A stretch of 64,000 bases of DNA from Flavobacterium lacisediminis (GCF_025909975.1 NZ_JAPCIO010000003.1:1-64000), one strand, 5' to 3'. Counted from the first letter of the stretch, positions 21,554 to 30,884 are shown. The notes: generated from the sequence alone by a model not told the origin. Numbers and translations: made by a program.

Positions 21554-21688
21554 TTGATTCGTTATTTATAAGTTCCAAATATAAGGCTTATTGAAAGTAT
21601 TAACGAAGGTTCTTAACATATTATTGTACAATTTTTGAACATAGTTTTTAACCAAACTCACTATTTTTAATTGAAATCGACTTAAAAT

Positions 21689-21719
21689 TTTGAAACAGAA
21701 GCATAAGTTATTACTTTTA
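21689..21719 (+). promoter_or_regulatory. Bacteroidota-type promoter of the ftsE operon
   Basis: TTTG (21689-21692), exactly 19 bases, then TACTTTTA (21712-21719): both boxes fit the consensus with one mismatch. The -7 box ends 23 bases before the ftsE ATG. Confidence 0.65.
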
Positions 21720-21742
21720 CATTTTAAAATCCATTATTAAGT

Positions 21743-22426
21743 ATGTCACAAACAGTTCTATCCTTAAAAAACGTAACGATTTATCAAGATAAAAACCCAG
21801 TTTTAACTGATGTAAACATTGAGATAAAACATGGTGAATTTCTTTATTTGATTGGTAGAACAGGTTCTGGAAAAAGTAGTTTTTTGAAAACACTATACGC
21901 TGATTTAGCCTTAACTGAAGGGCAAGGAAGCGTAGTAGATTATGATTTAACAACTTTAAAAGAAGATGATATTCCTTATTTAAGAAGAAAACTAGGCGTA
22001 GTTTTTCAAGACTTTAAATTACTTTCTGACCGAAGTGTAAAAGAAAATCTATTATTCGTTCTTAAAGCAACTGGCTGGACAGAAAAAGAAGAAATGGAAG
22101 TTAAAATCGAGGAAGTTTTAGACAAAGTTGGAATGAAAGGTTTTGCTAACAAAATGCCTCACCAACTTTCTGGTGGAGAGCAACAACGTGTTGGGATTGC
22201 AAGAGCTTTATTAAATGACCCTGAATTAATTTTAGCTGACGAACCTACAGGAAACCTAGACCCGCAAACCAGTGTAGAAATTATGGAAGTACTCCGTAAG
22301 ATTAATGCGAATGGAAAAACTATTTTAATGGCCACTCACGACTATGCTTTAGTTTTAAAATACCCTTCAAAAACTTTAAAATTTGAAGGTGGAAAAATGT
22401 TCGAAGTAGTTCAAAGATCGGTGTAA
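21743..22426 (+). CDS. ftsE: Cell-division ABC ATPase FtsE
   Basis: ATP-binding subunit that, with the membrane protein FtsX, transmits signals from the divisome to periplasmic peptidoglycan hydrolases. 227 residues: Walker A GRTGSGKSS (about residues 38-46), Q-loop VVFQDFKLL, ABC signature LSGGEQQRVGIARAL, Walker B LILADEPTGNLD, H-loop THDYAL. RKLGVVFQDFKLLSDRSVKENL is characteristic of FtsE within the ABC superfamily. No ftsX is in the window. A glycosyltransferase gene starts on the base after its stop codon, so ftsE heads a glycan-related operon. Confidence 0.92.
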   Translation: MSQTVLSLKNVTIYQDKNPVLTDVNIEIKHGEFLYLIGRTGSGKSSFLKTLYADLALTEGQGSVVDYDLTTLKEDDIPYLRRKLGVVFQDFKLLSDRSVKENLLFVLKATGWTEKEEMEVKIEEVLDKVGMKGFANKMPHQLSGGEQQRVGIARALLNDPELILADEPTGNLDPQTSVEIMEVLRKINANGKTILMATHDYALVLKYPSKTLKFEGGKMFEVVQRSV

Positions 22427-23323
22427 ATGCTATCGATTTTAATTCCCACATATAATTACAATGTTTATCCATTAGTTACGGAATTAAAAAATCAGGCAGA
22501 TGCTATAGGTATTGCATATGAAATTTTAGTACAAGACGATGCAAGTAAATATTTTCTTGAAGAAAATACTGAAATTAATCTTTTACAACATTGCTCGTAC
22601 ACTTTAAATCATGAAAATTTAGGCCGTGGAAACAACATCAATTTACTAAATAATCGAGCGCAATTTCAATATGTTCTTATTATGGAAGCTGATGCTTTCC
22701 CTGAAAAGAAAACCTATTTACAAGATGTAATTGCTTCGATTAATCCAGAAACACAGGTATTATTTGGTGGTGTAAACTATCCGAACGAAAAACCTGAAAA
22801 AGATAAATTACTTCGTTGGAAATATGGTAATGAGCGTGAAAGTATTCCATTATCAGAACGATTGAAAAACCCTTATCATTTTGTTTTCACTTGGAATTTA
22901 TTACTCAAAAAGGAGATACTTTCCAACTATCATTTCCCATATAATGTAAAAGATTATGGATATGAGGATGTGGTTTTTATCAAACAATTAAAAGAAAACA
23001 ACATTCCCATTCAACATATTGAAAACAGATTAGTTCATTTTAATATAGAATCGAGTTCAACATTTATAGAAAAGACTGAAAAAGCAGTAACTACTTTAAA
23101 TCAATTGATTGGAAACAAAAAATTAGATTTGAAAGACACAAAAATCGGGAAAGCTTACAACATCATTCAATTTTGGCAACTAGATATTTTAATACGTTTC
23201 TTGTTTAAAAAACTTTCTAAAAAAATGATTAGTAACCTAACATCTTCTAATCCAAGTTTACTTATATTAGATTTATACAAATTAGGTTACTTTTGTTTAC
23301 TTAATCAAGAAAAGCATGTATAA
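22427..23323 (+). CDS. Glycosyltransferase family 2 protein
   Basis: 298 residues, GT-A fold. It opens with SILIPTYNYNVYPLV, then the nucleotide-binding EILVQDDASKYF and an acidic EADAFPE in place of the usual DxD. ENLGRGNNINLL is the standard helix of polysaccharide GT2 enzymes. The C-terminal 60 residues are basic and hydrophobic and may associate with the membrane. The ATG follows the ftsE TAA with no gap, and its 3' end overlaps the next gene by 8 bases, so expression is coupled. Donor and acceptor sugars cannot be told. Confidence 0.85.
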   Translation: MLSILIPTYNYNVYPLVTELKNQADAIGIAYEILVQDDASKYFLEENTEINLLQHCSYTLNHENLGRGNNINLLNNRAQFQYVLIMEADAFPEKKTYLQDVIASINPETQVLFGGVNYPNEKPEKDKLLRWKYGNERESIPLSERLKNPYHFVFTWNLLLKKEILSNYHFPYNVKDYGYEDVVFIKQLKENNIPIQHIENRLVHFNIESSSTFIEKTEKAVTTLNQLIGNKKLDLKDTKIGKAYNIIQFWQLDILIRFLFKKLSKKMISNLTSSNPSLLILDLYKLGYFCLLNQEKHV

Positions 23324-24047
23324 TTCGTTAAAAAATAGTCTAACTCGATTTATTCCTAAAAAATTGCTTTTTAGAATAGAACCTATTTTACGAAAATGTT
23401 ATGCGATTTTTAAAAAAGGAAATCATCACGAATGTATAATTTGCGATTTCAAAGCTTCAGATTGGGTACATTTGCCAAATCGCGACTTACTTTGTCCAAA
23501 TTGTGGAAGTCTTGCCAGAGATAGACGTTTATGGCAAATTTTAAAAGAGCAATACATTAAAACTAATATTCACGTTTTAGACTTTTCACCTTCTCGAACT
23601 TTATTTCGTAAATGGAAAAAAGAAAAGAATGTAAACCATATTGCTTCCGATTTATCAGGTGATTTTATTGCTGATGTTACTTACGATATCACTCAAATTC
23701 CGGAAAAAGAAAATTCATTTGATTTGATTGTTTGCTATCATATTTTAGAACACGTTATTGAAGATGTAAAAGCGATTAGTGAATTACATCGTGTTTTGAA
23801 ACTAACTGGAACTGTAGTTATTCAAACACCTTTCAAAGAAGGAGAGATATACGAAGACTACGCAATTACCTCAGAAGCTGAACGATTATTGCATTTTGGG
23901 CAGGAAGATCACGTGAGAATTTATTCTGTAGATGGTTTAAAAAAACGATTAGAAAATGTAGGATTCACTGTTTCTGCAAAACAATTTGAAAAAGACGCTT
24001 ATTTAGGTTTTTCTGATAAGGAAATTATTCTTTTTGCAACCAAATAA
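23316..24047 (+). CDS. Class I SAM methyltransferase with N-terminal zinc-ribbon
   Basis: 243 residues. Residues about 40-62 carry two cysteine pairs (CIIC ... CPNC) in a zinc-ribbon-like element followed by SLARDRRLW. The methyltransferase fold follows: HVLDFSPSRTLF, DLSGDFIADVTYDITQIP and DLIVCYHILEHVIED, the last with the usual acidic and aromatic positions of motif II/III. This architecture is often found among polysaccharide and surface-glycan genes. It overlaps the upstream GT2 gene by 8 bases and the next GT2 gene starts 2 bases after it, so all four genes from ftsE on form one operon. Substrate unknown, perhaps a sugar. Confidence 0.82.
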   Translation: MYNSLKNSLTRFIPKKLLFRIEPILRKCYAIFKKGNHHECIICDFKASDWVHLPNRDLLCPNCGSLARDRRLWQILKEQYIKTNIHVLDFSPSRTLFRKWKKEKNVNHIASDLSGDFIADVTYDITQIPEKENSFDLIVCYHILEHVIEDVKAISELHRVLKLTGTVVIQTPFKEGEIYEDYAITSEAERLLHFGQEDHVRIYSVDGLKKRLENVGFTVSAKQFEKDAYLGFSDKEIILFATK

Positions 24048-24049
24048 AC

Positions 24050-24985
24050 ATGCCAAAAATATCTGTTATCATACCGCTTTATAACAAAGGTTTCATCATT
24101 TCAGAAACCTTAAAATCTGTATTGGCTCAAACCTTTACCGATTTTGAAGTAGTAATTGTAAACGATGGTTCTACAGATAATAGTTTTGAAATTGTTTCTC
24201 AATTTTCAGATGAACGAATCAAATTATTTCAACAACAAAACAAAGGTGCTGCGGCAGCAAGAAATTTAGGAATTGAAAAAGCTACAGGAGAATTAATCGC
24301 ATTTTTAGATGCAGATGATTATTGGAATCAAAATCATTTAGACGAATTGTATCAACTTTATATTGATTTTCCTAATAGTGGTGTGTATTGTAATCGTTAT
24401 CAAGTAAAAACAACTTCAAAACATTTTCAAAAGCCAATATTTAATGGAATTGATAATGATTTCAGAGGAATTGTTAAAGATTACTTTTTTTCCAATCGAC
24501 CATTTAGAATAAATATCACTTTGAATCAAATGATTCCAAGAAGAATCATTTTAGAGATGAACTGTTTTACTACAACCATTACCAACGGTCAAGATTTAGA
24601 ACTTTGGACAAAAATAGGCATTAAATATGAAGTGGCATTAAATAATAAATACACTTCTATTTATAATTATTATTTACCCAATAGTCTTTCAAAAAACAAA
24701 ATCAAATCCATGCAATTAATGGACTTTTCACAATTTGAAAAGGCAGAGCAAAAGGATATTTACTTGAAAGAATTTTTAGACTTACATCGCTTTTTTTATG
24801 CTATTCAATATAAATCAATTGGTGATAAAGAAAATGCTTTGTTATACTATACTCAAATAGCTCCTAAAAACTTAACCTTAACTAATAAAATACTATTTAG
24901 TTTACCAAGTTTTGTTTTGCAACTACTTTATAAAATCAAACGTCTTTTAAAAAAGATTGGAATAGAATTTTCGACTTACAATTGA
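24050..24985 (+). CDS. Glycosyltransferase family 2 protein
   Basis: 311 residues with textbook GT2 motifs: SVIIPLYNKGFII, FEVVIVNDGSTDNS, QQNKGAAAARNLGIEKA and the catalytic FLDADDYWN (DxD near residues 90-94). The C-terminal third is basic (LLYKIKRLLKKIGIEF), suggesting membrane contact. It is the last gene of the ftsE operon. Its final 10 bases overlap the 3' end of a convergent methyltransferase gene. Likely a step in surface polysaccharide assembly. Confidence 0.88.
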   Translation: MPKISVIIPLYNKGFIISETLKSVLAQTFTDFEVVIVNDGSTDNSFEIVSQFSDERIKLFQQQNKGAAAARNLGIEKATGELIAFLDADDYWNQNHLDELYQLYIDFPNSGVYCNRYQVKTTSKHFQKPIFNGIDNDFRGIVKDYFFSNRPFRINITLNQMIPRRIILEMNCFTTTITNGQDLELWTKIGIKYEVALNNKYTSIYNYYLPNSLSKNKIKSMQLMDFSQFEKAEQKDIYLKEFLDLHRFFYAIQYKSIGDKENALLYYTQIAPKNLTLTNKILFSLPSFVLQLLYKIKRLLKKIGIEFSTYN

Positions 24986-25950
24986 TTGCGTTTTTTGTAA
25001 ATTCCGAAAATGGCATCATTTTCATTGGTTTCAAGAACATAAGATGCTTCTTGGTCTAAAATAAAACGAATCCATTTTTTAGTTTCAGGTTTGTCATTTA
25101 CAAAATGATGTGCAATATTTTTGAACAAAGGTTGAATGATTGTCCAACCTAATTTTATCTCTTCCACTACTTCGAAATTCTCATGCAATGATTTTTGTAA
25201 ATTTTCAGAATCAGGTGCTTCCGAAGGATCCACTAAAAACATTCTTAAAATTCCAGGGCGAAATGCTTTACTTTTTATCCAATTTGTATTCGGTAATTTT
25301 CTATAATTCTCTGGCAAATTAGCTAAAATTTGATTTACTTTTCTTAATTGAGAAGTTCTCCATTGCAATCTATTTGGGCCACAAAACTCAAACACAACTA
25401 CAATTCCACCATCTTTTAATAACGGCTGAATAGTTGTTTTTAAAAAAGAAGCAATAGCACTAAAATGATGCAAACTAGAATCAAATAAAATGACATCAAA
25501 CTTCTGATTTTCAAAATTAATTTTAGTAAAATCTCCAGCTTGATAATCGATATTTAATTCTTCCGATTTAGCATAATCTTTAGCCATTTCAATGCTTTCT
25601 GTAGAAATGTCAATTCCAACAATTTTAGAAAACGGAAATTGTTTAGCAAAGTTTCTCTCATGTAATCCTTCGCCACATCCGATGGAAAGTAAAGTAAGTT
25701 TAGAACTTGAATTTAAATACTTTTTAGCAACGTATTCCTCATAGGTAACATTTGAATCTCCAGAAATTTTAACATTCCAATCGGCTTTTACTTCTGGAAT
25801 TACCCAAAAATCAGATTCTGTTTGAAAATTATCCCATTTAGATGCCACTCTATTTTGATTCGAAAATTTGAACAACTTTCGCATCAAAAATATAAATCCT
25901 TTCTGCTTAAATTTTAAATAAAAATCGATAAAATCTCCTAAAGTTATCAA
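24976..25950 (-). CDS. Class I SAM-dependent methyltransferase
   Basis: The methyltransferase core starts near residue 86 with LTLLSIGCGEGLHERNFA (motif I), then KIVGIDISTESIEMA, NIDYQAGDFTKINF and FDVILFDSSLHHFS. A C-terminal extension of about 100 residues is uncharacterised (GWTIIQPLFKNIAHHFV). The open frame begins at TTG (25950), 10 bases after the stop of the preceding gene. The first ATG is at 25884, giving 302 residues. The intervening stretch (FKQKGFIFLMRKLFKFS) looks protein-like, so I keep the longer form. It shares a convergent 10-base overlap with the GT2 gene. Probably modifies a glycan. Confidence 0.8.
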   Translation of the reverse strand: MITLGDFIDFYLKFKQKGFIFLMRKLFKFSNQNRVASKWDNFQTESDFWVIPEVKADWNVKISGDSNVTYEEYVAKKYLNSSSKLTLLSIGCGEGLHERNFAKQFPFSKIVGIDISTESIEMAKDYAKSEELNIDYQAGDFTKINFENQKFDVILFDSSLHHFSAIASFLKTTIQPLLKDGGIVVVFEFCGPNRLQWRTSQLRKVNQILANLPENYRKLPNTNWIKSKAFRPGILRMFLVDPSEAPDSENLQKSLHENFEVVEEIKLGWTIIQPLFKNIAHHFVNDKPETKKWIRFILDQEASYVLETNENDAIFGIYKKRNQL

Positions 25951-25960
25951 TGGAAAAAAA

Positions 25961-26365
25961 TTAAGATTTAGTAGTTAAAAAATCCTGAAACTCTCTGATG
26001 TAATCTTCTTCCAAAAACACATCGGAAGCAACTACCAAACAAACCGCACCTGATGAAAAGTTTTTCAATTCGCGCCAAATTTTATTTGTAATTAATAGCC
26101 CTTCAAATGGCTTGTTCAAAGTAACTGTTTTTTCTTGCTTACTGTCGTTTAAAACCACATCAAAACTTCCTGAAAGAGCTACTAAAAACTCTTGTTGTTC
26201 TCTATGCGAATGTCCTCCACGTTCAGCTCCACTTGGAACATCATATAAATAATAAACACGCTTGATTTCAAACGGAATTACATTATTTTCAATCACCGAA
26301 AGGTTGCCTCTAGGATCTTCGATTTTTGGTATATTAAGTAAATTACAATCTTGAATGGTTGACAT
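25961..26365 (-). CDS. FdtA/QdtA-like sugar 3,4-ketoisomerase (cupin)
   Basis: 134 residues, a single cupin domain of the WxcM/FdtA type. It begins with the family pattern IPKIEDPRGNLSVIENN and contains RVYYLYDVPSGAERGGHSHREQQEFLVALSGS, where the HSH pair is the expected catalytic site, then VVLNDS and GLLITNKIWRELKNFSSGAVCLV. Family members convert dTDP-4-keto-6-deoxyglucose to a 3-keto sugar for later 3-transamination. A PLP aminotransferase and an acyltransferase that could complete a 3-acetamido-3,6-dideoxyhexose are encoded at 30885-32558. The start overlaps the upstream glycosyltransferase gene by 23 bases. Confidence 0.85.
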   Translation of the reverse strand: MSTIQDCNLLNIPKIEDPRGNLSVIENNVIPFEIKRVYYLYDVPSGAERGGHSHREQQEFLVALSGSFDVVLNDSKQEKTVTLNKPFEGLLITNKIWRELKNFSSGAVCLVVASDVFLEEDYIREFQDFLTTKS

Positions 26366-27161
26366 ACGTTTGTTTTCCTTTTAGAGCTTTTTTTAACATT
26401 TTGAAGATTTCTCTAAATCTTACTTTTCTGTGTTTCAAATCGAAAAATAATTTCAAAGCTATCCAAAATAAATACATTTTACCATAAATTCTGTAAAAAA
26501 CTGCGCTATGAATAAAATATTGCATTGAAACAGCTGTTCTTTGACCTGTTGATAGATGAGAATGCGCCACTAAAACTTCAGGAACAAAACCTATTTTCAA
26601 TCCTTTTTTTATTGCATCTGCAACAAAAATAGCTTCTTCTCCCATTGCAAATTCAGCTCCTAAACCAAAATTTTCATCAAATTTTAAATTTACTCGCTGA
26701 ATACTATGTAGTTTAAAAACTAATTCTACTGAAGATGTATTTAAAATTTCTAATTGTGATAGTTTTTCTTCAAAATGCTTAGGATATTTTTTTGCAAAAT
26801 TACCTTTACCATTTAAAAACTCAAAACGAAAACCATCGTGATTATTGTCTGTATTGAAAGCTCTTAAAATATGAGATTCAAAACCAGGTTGAAAAATCAC
26901 ATCATCATCCGTTAATAGTAAAAGTGATTGAGTTGCATTTTGAATTGCTAAATTCCTACTTTTTGAAAGTCCTTTCTTAAAAGAATTAACAACTTTTATA
27001 TTATCAACACTAGAAAACAGCTGTTTATCTTCAGAAGTTTGATTAATAATTAAAAGATTAAAATCAGAAAAATCAGAAAATACAAACATGGCGTTCAAAA
27101 AATCGAAATTGGTTCGATTCATTGTAGCAATTAATATTTGAATATCTGATTTTTGAAACAT
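26343..27161 (-). CDS. Glycosyltransferase (GT2-like)
   Basis: 272 residues from the ATG at 27161; an in-frame TTG nine bases further upstream is less likely. It starts with IQILIATMNRTNFDFL, has LLIINQTSED, the helix GLSKSRNLAIQNAT and the acidic LLLTDDDVIFQPGFE as DxD motif. A later catalytic region includes GAEFAMGEEAIFVADAIKKG. The C-terminus is aromatic and basic (IYGKMYLFWIALKLFFD), suggesting membrane attachment. Same strand as and overlapping the ketoisomerase gene, and divergent from the GT4-like gene at 27220. Linkage made is unknown. Confidence 0.8.
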   Translation of the reverse strand: MFQKSDIQILIATMNRTNFDFLNAMFVFSDFSDFNLLIINQTSEDKQLFSSVDNIKVVNSFKKGLSKSRNLAIQNATQSLLLLTDDDVIFQPGFESHILRAFNTDNNHDGFRFEFLNGKGNFAKKYPKHFEEKLSQLEILNTSSVELVFKLHSIQRVNLKFDENFGLGAEFAMGEEAIFVADAIKKGLKIGFVPEVLVAHSHLSTGQRTAVSMQYFIHSAVFYRIYGKMYLFWIALKLFFDLKHRKVRFREIFKMLKKALKGKQTYVNHSRL

Positions 27162-27219
27162 ATTTAGCAATTGTAGTATATTTACACAAATATAAGGAAT
27201 TAGAATTTACAATCGTTAC

Positions 27220-28362
27220 ATGAAAATACTCTTAGTTGGTGAATACAGCAGACTACATAATTCTTTGAAAGAAGGATTAGTATTGCTTGGTCATAAAGTA
27301 ACAATTATAGGGTGTGGTGATAAATTTAAGCAATTCCCTGTTGATTATTCGATATATGCCAAAATTTGCAACGATAATAAAATTGCAAATTTTCTATTTA
27401 AAAGCATTCGAAAAGTTATTGGCTTAGATTTTGAAAAAATTGAAAAAGCGATTCGTTTTTATTTATTATTACCAAAGTTAAACGGATATCATCATGTACA
27501 ATTGATTAATTCAGATGCTTTAGAAACGTATCCTGTTTTATCTCGTTTTTTGTATAAAAAGTTATTCAAAAAAATTAAGAATAGAAGTTTGTTAATTTGT
27601 GGTGATGAAACACCAATTGTTGATTATTGGTTTAAAAAAGAATTAAAATATTCTGTTTTAACTCCCTATTTTGAAGACAATTCATTGAAAAAACAATTTA
27701 AGTTTCCTTTAAAATATAGAATAGAAAATTATAGAAAAACGTTTGAATGGCTGAAAGACAACTGCCAAAAGTTAATTACATCGGATTTAGATTACGAAAT
27801 TCCGATGCAAAAAATGGGGTTACCAACTACTTTTATTCCTAATCCAATAAATGTAGATACAATTGCTTTTCAACCTATAGAAAATGCAGATAAGATTGTA
27901 ATTTTTCTTGGCATTAACCGATTAAGTTCAATTAAAAAAGGGATAAGTTATTTTGAAAAAGCATTAGAAATTATTCGAGAACAATATGCTGATAAAATTG
28001 AAATTATCAGAACTGAAAATATGCCATACAATGAGTATATAGTGGCTTACAATAAAGCGCATATTATTTTAGACCAAGTATTTGCATACGACCAAGGTTA
28101 TAATGCTTTAGAAGCAATGGCAAAAGGAAAAGTGGTTTTTACTGGTGCCGAAATCGAATTTTTAAATCAGTATAAATTGCAAGAAGATGAAGTTTGTATT
28201 AATTCATTACCAAATGAAAATGAAATTACAGCTAAACTTTCTTTTTTAATTGAGCATCCAGAGAAAATCAAAGAAATCTCAAAAAACGCACGCAACTTCA
28301 TTGAAAAAGAGCATGATTACAAGATTATTGCAGCCAAGTATTTAGTTTGTTGGGAAGCTTAA
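27220..28362 (+). CDS. Glycosyltransferase, GT4-like (GT-B fold)
   Basis: 380 residues beginning MKILLVGEYSRLHNSLKEGL, typical of a GT-B N-terminal domain. The second half has KIVIFLGINRLSSIKKGISYF, IEIIRTENMPYNEYI and DQGYNALEAMAKGKVVFTGAE, where the acidic residues of GT4 enzymes (E-x7-E region) are expected. PTTFIPNPINVDTIAF links the two domains. It is alone on the plus strand inside the glycan island, divergent from 26343-27161. Its last 38 bases overlap the end of a membrane GT-C gene on the other strand. A TATATTTA box lies at 27177-27184. Confidence 0.8.
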   Translation: MKILLVGEYSRLHNSLKEGLVLLGHKVTIIGCGDKFKQFPVDYSIYAKICNDNKIANFLFKSIRKVIGLDFEKIEKAIRFYLLLPKLNGYHHVQLINSDALETYPVLSRFLYKKLFKKIKNRSLLICGDETPIVDYWFKKELKYSVLTPYFEDNSLKKQFKFPLKYRIENYRKTFEWLKDNCQKLITSDLDYEIPMQKMGLPTTFIPNPINVDTIAFQPIENADKIVIFLGINRLSSIKKGISYFEKALEIIREQYADKIEIIRTENMPYNEYIVAYNKAHIILDQVFAYDQGYNALEAMAKGKVVFTGAEIEFLNQYKLQEDEVCINSLPNENEITAKLSFLIEHPEKIKEISKNARNFIEKEHDYKIIAAKYLVCWEA

Positions 28363-29629
28363 CATTAGCTTTTAAAAAAATAAGAACTGTAATAATCATT
28401 ATAAATTCGAAAGGAAAACTAAAACGATTATTAGTTCCATAAGTTGCCAAAGCTTGTAAAACAGAGGCCGAAAATACAATTGAAGACAATAAAAACTCGA
28501 AAACTAACTTTCTGTTTTTTAGGAATTGTATTAATTGAAATCCGAAAACAAATATAAATCCAACTTTAATTAATACGATGAGGATCGATTGTAAATACCA
28601 AACACCAAACAACAACTTACTAGCGTATTTAAAATTGAATCCTTCGTAATTCCAATTGATAGTAGGTTTCCAAAAATCAAACCAAGATTTAGTTATGACT
28701 TGTTTTAAATACGCAATTGGATTTTCTTTAATGGTGGCTTTTGCAAATTTTCCTAATTCAGCCGAAAATTCAGGCAAACTTAAATTGTACTTATCATAAG
28801 CACCATCTTCATATGCGTACCAAATGGTCATTGCTACATCTCTATTTTCTTGAATAGATTTTTCACGGTAAGCTACATAAGGTTTTGAAATCCAATCGAA
28901 CTCTTTTGGAGCATCTTCGGCAAAGTAAACACAATTTTGAGCTAAATATAATCCTGAAATTCCGGAAGATGAGAATTGTCCAATATTGATTTTATTTACA
29001 TACGACCAACTCAAAAAGGCAATCGTTGGAAAAATTAAAATCACAAATCCTTTGCGAATTAGACATTTCAAATTTAGTTGATTGAACACCAACCAAACAA
29101 GCAATAAAAAAGGAATAAAAATGTAAAACGATTTGATTAAGACTAAATATCCTAATATAAAACTCATCAGAAAATCTAGTTTTAATTTTTGATATTGAAA
29201 AGGTGTTTTGGAAAGTAGATAAACAAAGGCACTCATTAAAAAAAGCACGAAAGTTTCAACTAAAACACAGGTTTCAAAAAAGAAAACATTTAAAAAACTA
29301 CTAATAAAAAGGGTAATAATTAAACCATTTCGTTTCGAAAAATTCAAATGAATAAACGTTTTGTATTGAAAAATTGAAGTAACAATACCTAATCCAAATT
29401 GGATAAAAATGACGGCATATAAATTTGAATTCACAAACGAAATCAACATTGGATAACCTGGAGAACGTAATCCGTCATAATCAGTTAAGTCGAAATTTGA
29501 AAGTCTTTTAGCTAAATTGAGATACCCTTCAGAATCAGGATAAATAGTTACTGTTGAATAAAATACAAAGAATAAAATCAATCGAAATAAAACTTCAATT
29601 GCGATCAATAGTTTAAGATTTTTTGACAT
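28325..29629 (-). CDS. Membrane glycosyltransferase of GT-C type (GT39/ArnT-like)
   Basis: 434 residues with about ten membrane segments. The first periplasmic loop carries the acidic pattern IYPDSEGYLNLAKRLS, followed by LRSPGYPMLISF, a layout typical of GT-C enzymes that use polyprenyl-phosphate sugars (Asp in loop 1 as catalytic base). The large C-terminal loop contains WFDFWKPTINWNYEG. The gene overlaps the upstream flippase gene by 17 bases on the same strand and the GT4-like gene by 38 bases on the opposite strand. It probably decorates a glycan or lipid on the periplasmic side. Confidence 0.75.
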   Translation of the reverse strand: MSKNLKLLIAIEVLFRLILFFVFYSTVTIYPDSEGYLNLAKRLSNFDLTDYDGLRSPGYPMLISFVNSNLYAVIFIQFGLGIVTSIFQYKTFIHLNFSKRNGLIITLFISSFLNVFFFETCVLVETFVLFLMSAFVYLLSKTPFQYQKLKLDFLMSFILGYLVLIKSFYIFIPFLLLVWLVFNQLNLKCLIRKGFVILIFPTIAFLSWSYVNKINIGQFSSSGISGLYLAQNCVYFAEDAPKEFDWISKPYVAYREKSIQENRDVAMTIWYAYEDGAYDKYNLSLPEFSAELGKFAKATIKENPIAYLKQVITKSWFDFWKPTINWNYEGFNFKYASKLLFGVWYLQSILIVLIKVGFIFVFGFQLIQFLKNRKLVFEFLLSSIVFSASVLQALATYGTNNRFSFPFEFIMIITVLIFLKANVKLPNKLNTWLQ

Positions 29630-30884
29630 AAATTAATTTTCTAAAAAAATATAAAACCACTAGAAAAGTAATCACATTGGCATAAAAATAAGCCATAACC
29701 GCACCTTCCACCGAGAAGTACTTCAATAAAAACAAAACTCCCATGTAAAACAAAACATTAAATACAATTTCGACAATTAAGTATTTATTAACCATAGCTT
29801 TTACCAAAATTTGATAACCAAAAGCTAAAGTCATAATCTTAAATAAATCTCCTAATAATTGCCAAATCAATAACGATTTTACCATTTGAAATTTGGAAGC
29901 CAATACAATATCCAATATCCAATTTTTAGCTACAAAAACCACAAATAAAACAATAACAAATAACGGAACTAACGTTTTAAAATAATAAAGTAATTCCTTT
30001 TTAAATTCTATATCTGTTTTTAATTCGGAAAGTTTTGGAAGATAATACATAGACAATCCGGCACTGAAAAACATCATGTAAAATCCTGAAATTCGGTTTA
30101 CGGCTTCCCAATTTCCAGCTGCATCTAATGAAATATCTGAAATGATTAAATTTCGAATTAACAAGGAAGTTAATGGAATAACAATTGCGCTTACCAAAGC
30201 CATTAATAAAAATTTCTGAATGCTTTTTAAGTACGTAAAATCGATATTTTTTAAAGTATTAAAATATTGAAAAGCTTCGTTTTTATGTAAAAAGAACAAC
30301 GTACAAATTAGCAATACAACATCCGAAATGACTAAAGTTAAAACAGCTCCATCTAATTGATTTCTTATGGTTAAATAAGTTGTTAAAGCAAAAATCACTA
30401 TCGAACTCACCAATTGTAAACCAATTAATTTCTTGAAAAATTGTTGGGCATTTAATAAAGCGGCCAAGAACGATTGTAAAGTAAAAAAAGGTAATAGTAA
30501 TCCAAATAAAATCAAATAGTCAGTATAAACATCAGTCTGAAATAACAACTCGCTCCAATTGGAAGCAAAAATTATGATTACCAAAGAACTAACAATCGTT
30601 ACAATTCCAAAAAAAGCAAGAAACGTGGAAAATATTTTTTTTCGCTGCTCTGTCTCCTTGTTTTCAATAAATATTTTGATAAAACCTTCTTTTAGACCAA
30701 CAATACTAATGGATTTAAAAATACTAGTAAAGTTTCTCAAATTCCCCATCAAAGCCATTCCGTTTGGACCTAAATAAACCGATACAATGTTAACTGAAAT
30801 TAAACCCAAAACAAATTGTACAAAAACAGCAATCGCATTAAGCGACAATACTTTTAATAAAATATGTCGGTTAAAAAATGACAC
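29613..30884 (-). CDS. Wzx-like polysaccharide flippase (MATE/MVF superfamily)
   Basis: 423 residues, about twelve membrane segments. The N-terminus AVFVQFVLGLISVNIVSVYLGPNGMALMGNLRNF is typical of O-antigen translocases, and a central AAGNWEAVNRISGFYMMFFSAGLSMYYLP is also family-like. It moves undecaprenyl-linked oligosaccharide across the inner membrane. The start codon is GTG at 30884, directly after the TAA of the acyltransferase gene; no in-frame ATG preserves the first helix. The gene defines the island as a Wzx-type glycan locus. No Wzy polymerase is evident, so this may be a lipid-linked or single-repeat glycan, or Wzy lies elsewhere. Confidence 0.85.
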   Translation of the reverse strand: MSFFNRHILLKVLSLNAIAVFVQFVLGLISVNIVSVYLGPNGMALMGNLRNFTSIFKSISIVGLKEGFIKIFIENKETEQRKKIFSTFLAFFGIVTIVSSLVIIIFASNWSELLFQTDVYTDYLILFGLLLPFFTLQSFLAALLNAQQFFKKLIGLQLVSSIVIFALTTYLTIRNQLDGAVLTLVISDVVLLICTLFFLHKNEAFQYFNTLKNIDFTYLKSIQKFLLMALVSAIVIPLTSLLIRNLIISDISLDAAGNWEAVNRISGFYMMFFSAGLSMYYLPKLSELKTDIEFKKELLYYFKTLVPLFVIVLFVVFVAKNWILDIVLASKFQMVKSLLIWQLLGDLFKIMTLAFGYQILVKAMVNKYLIVEIVFNVLFYMGVLFLLKYFSVEGAVMAYFYANVITFLVVLYFFRKLIYVKKS

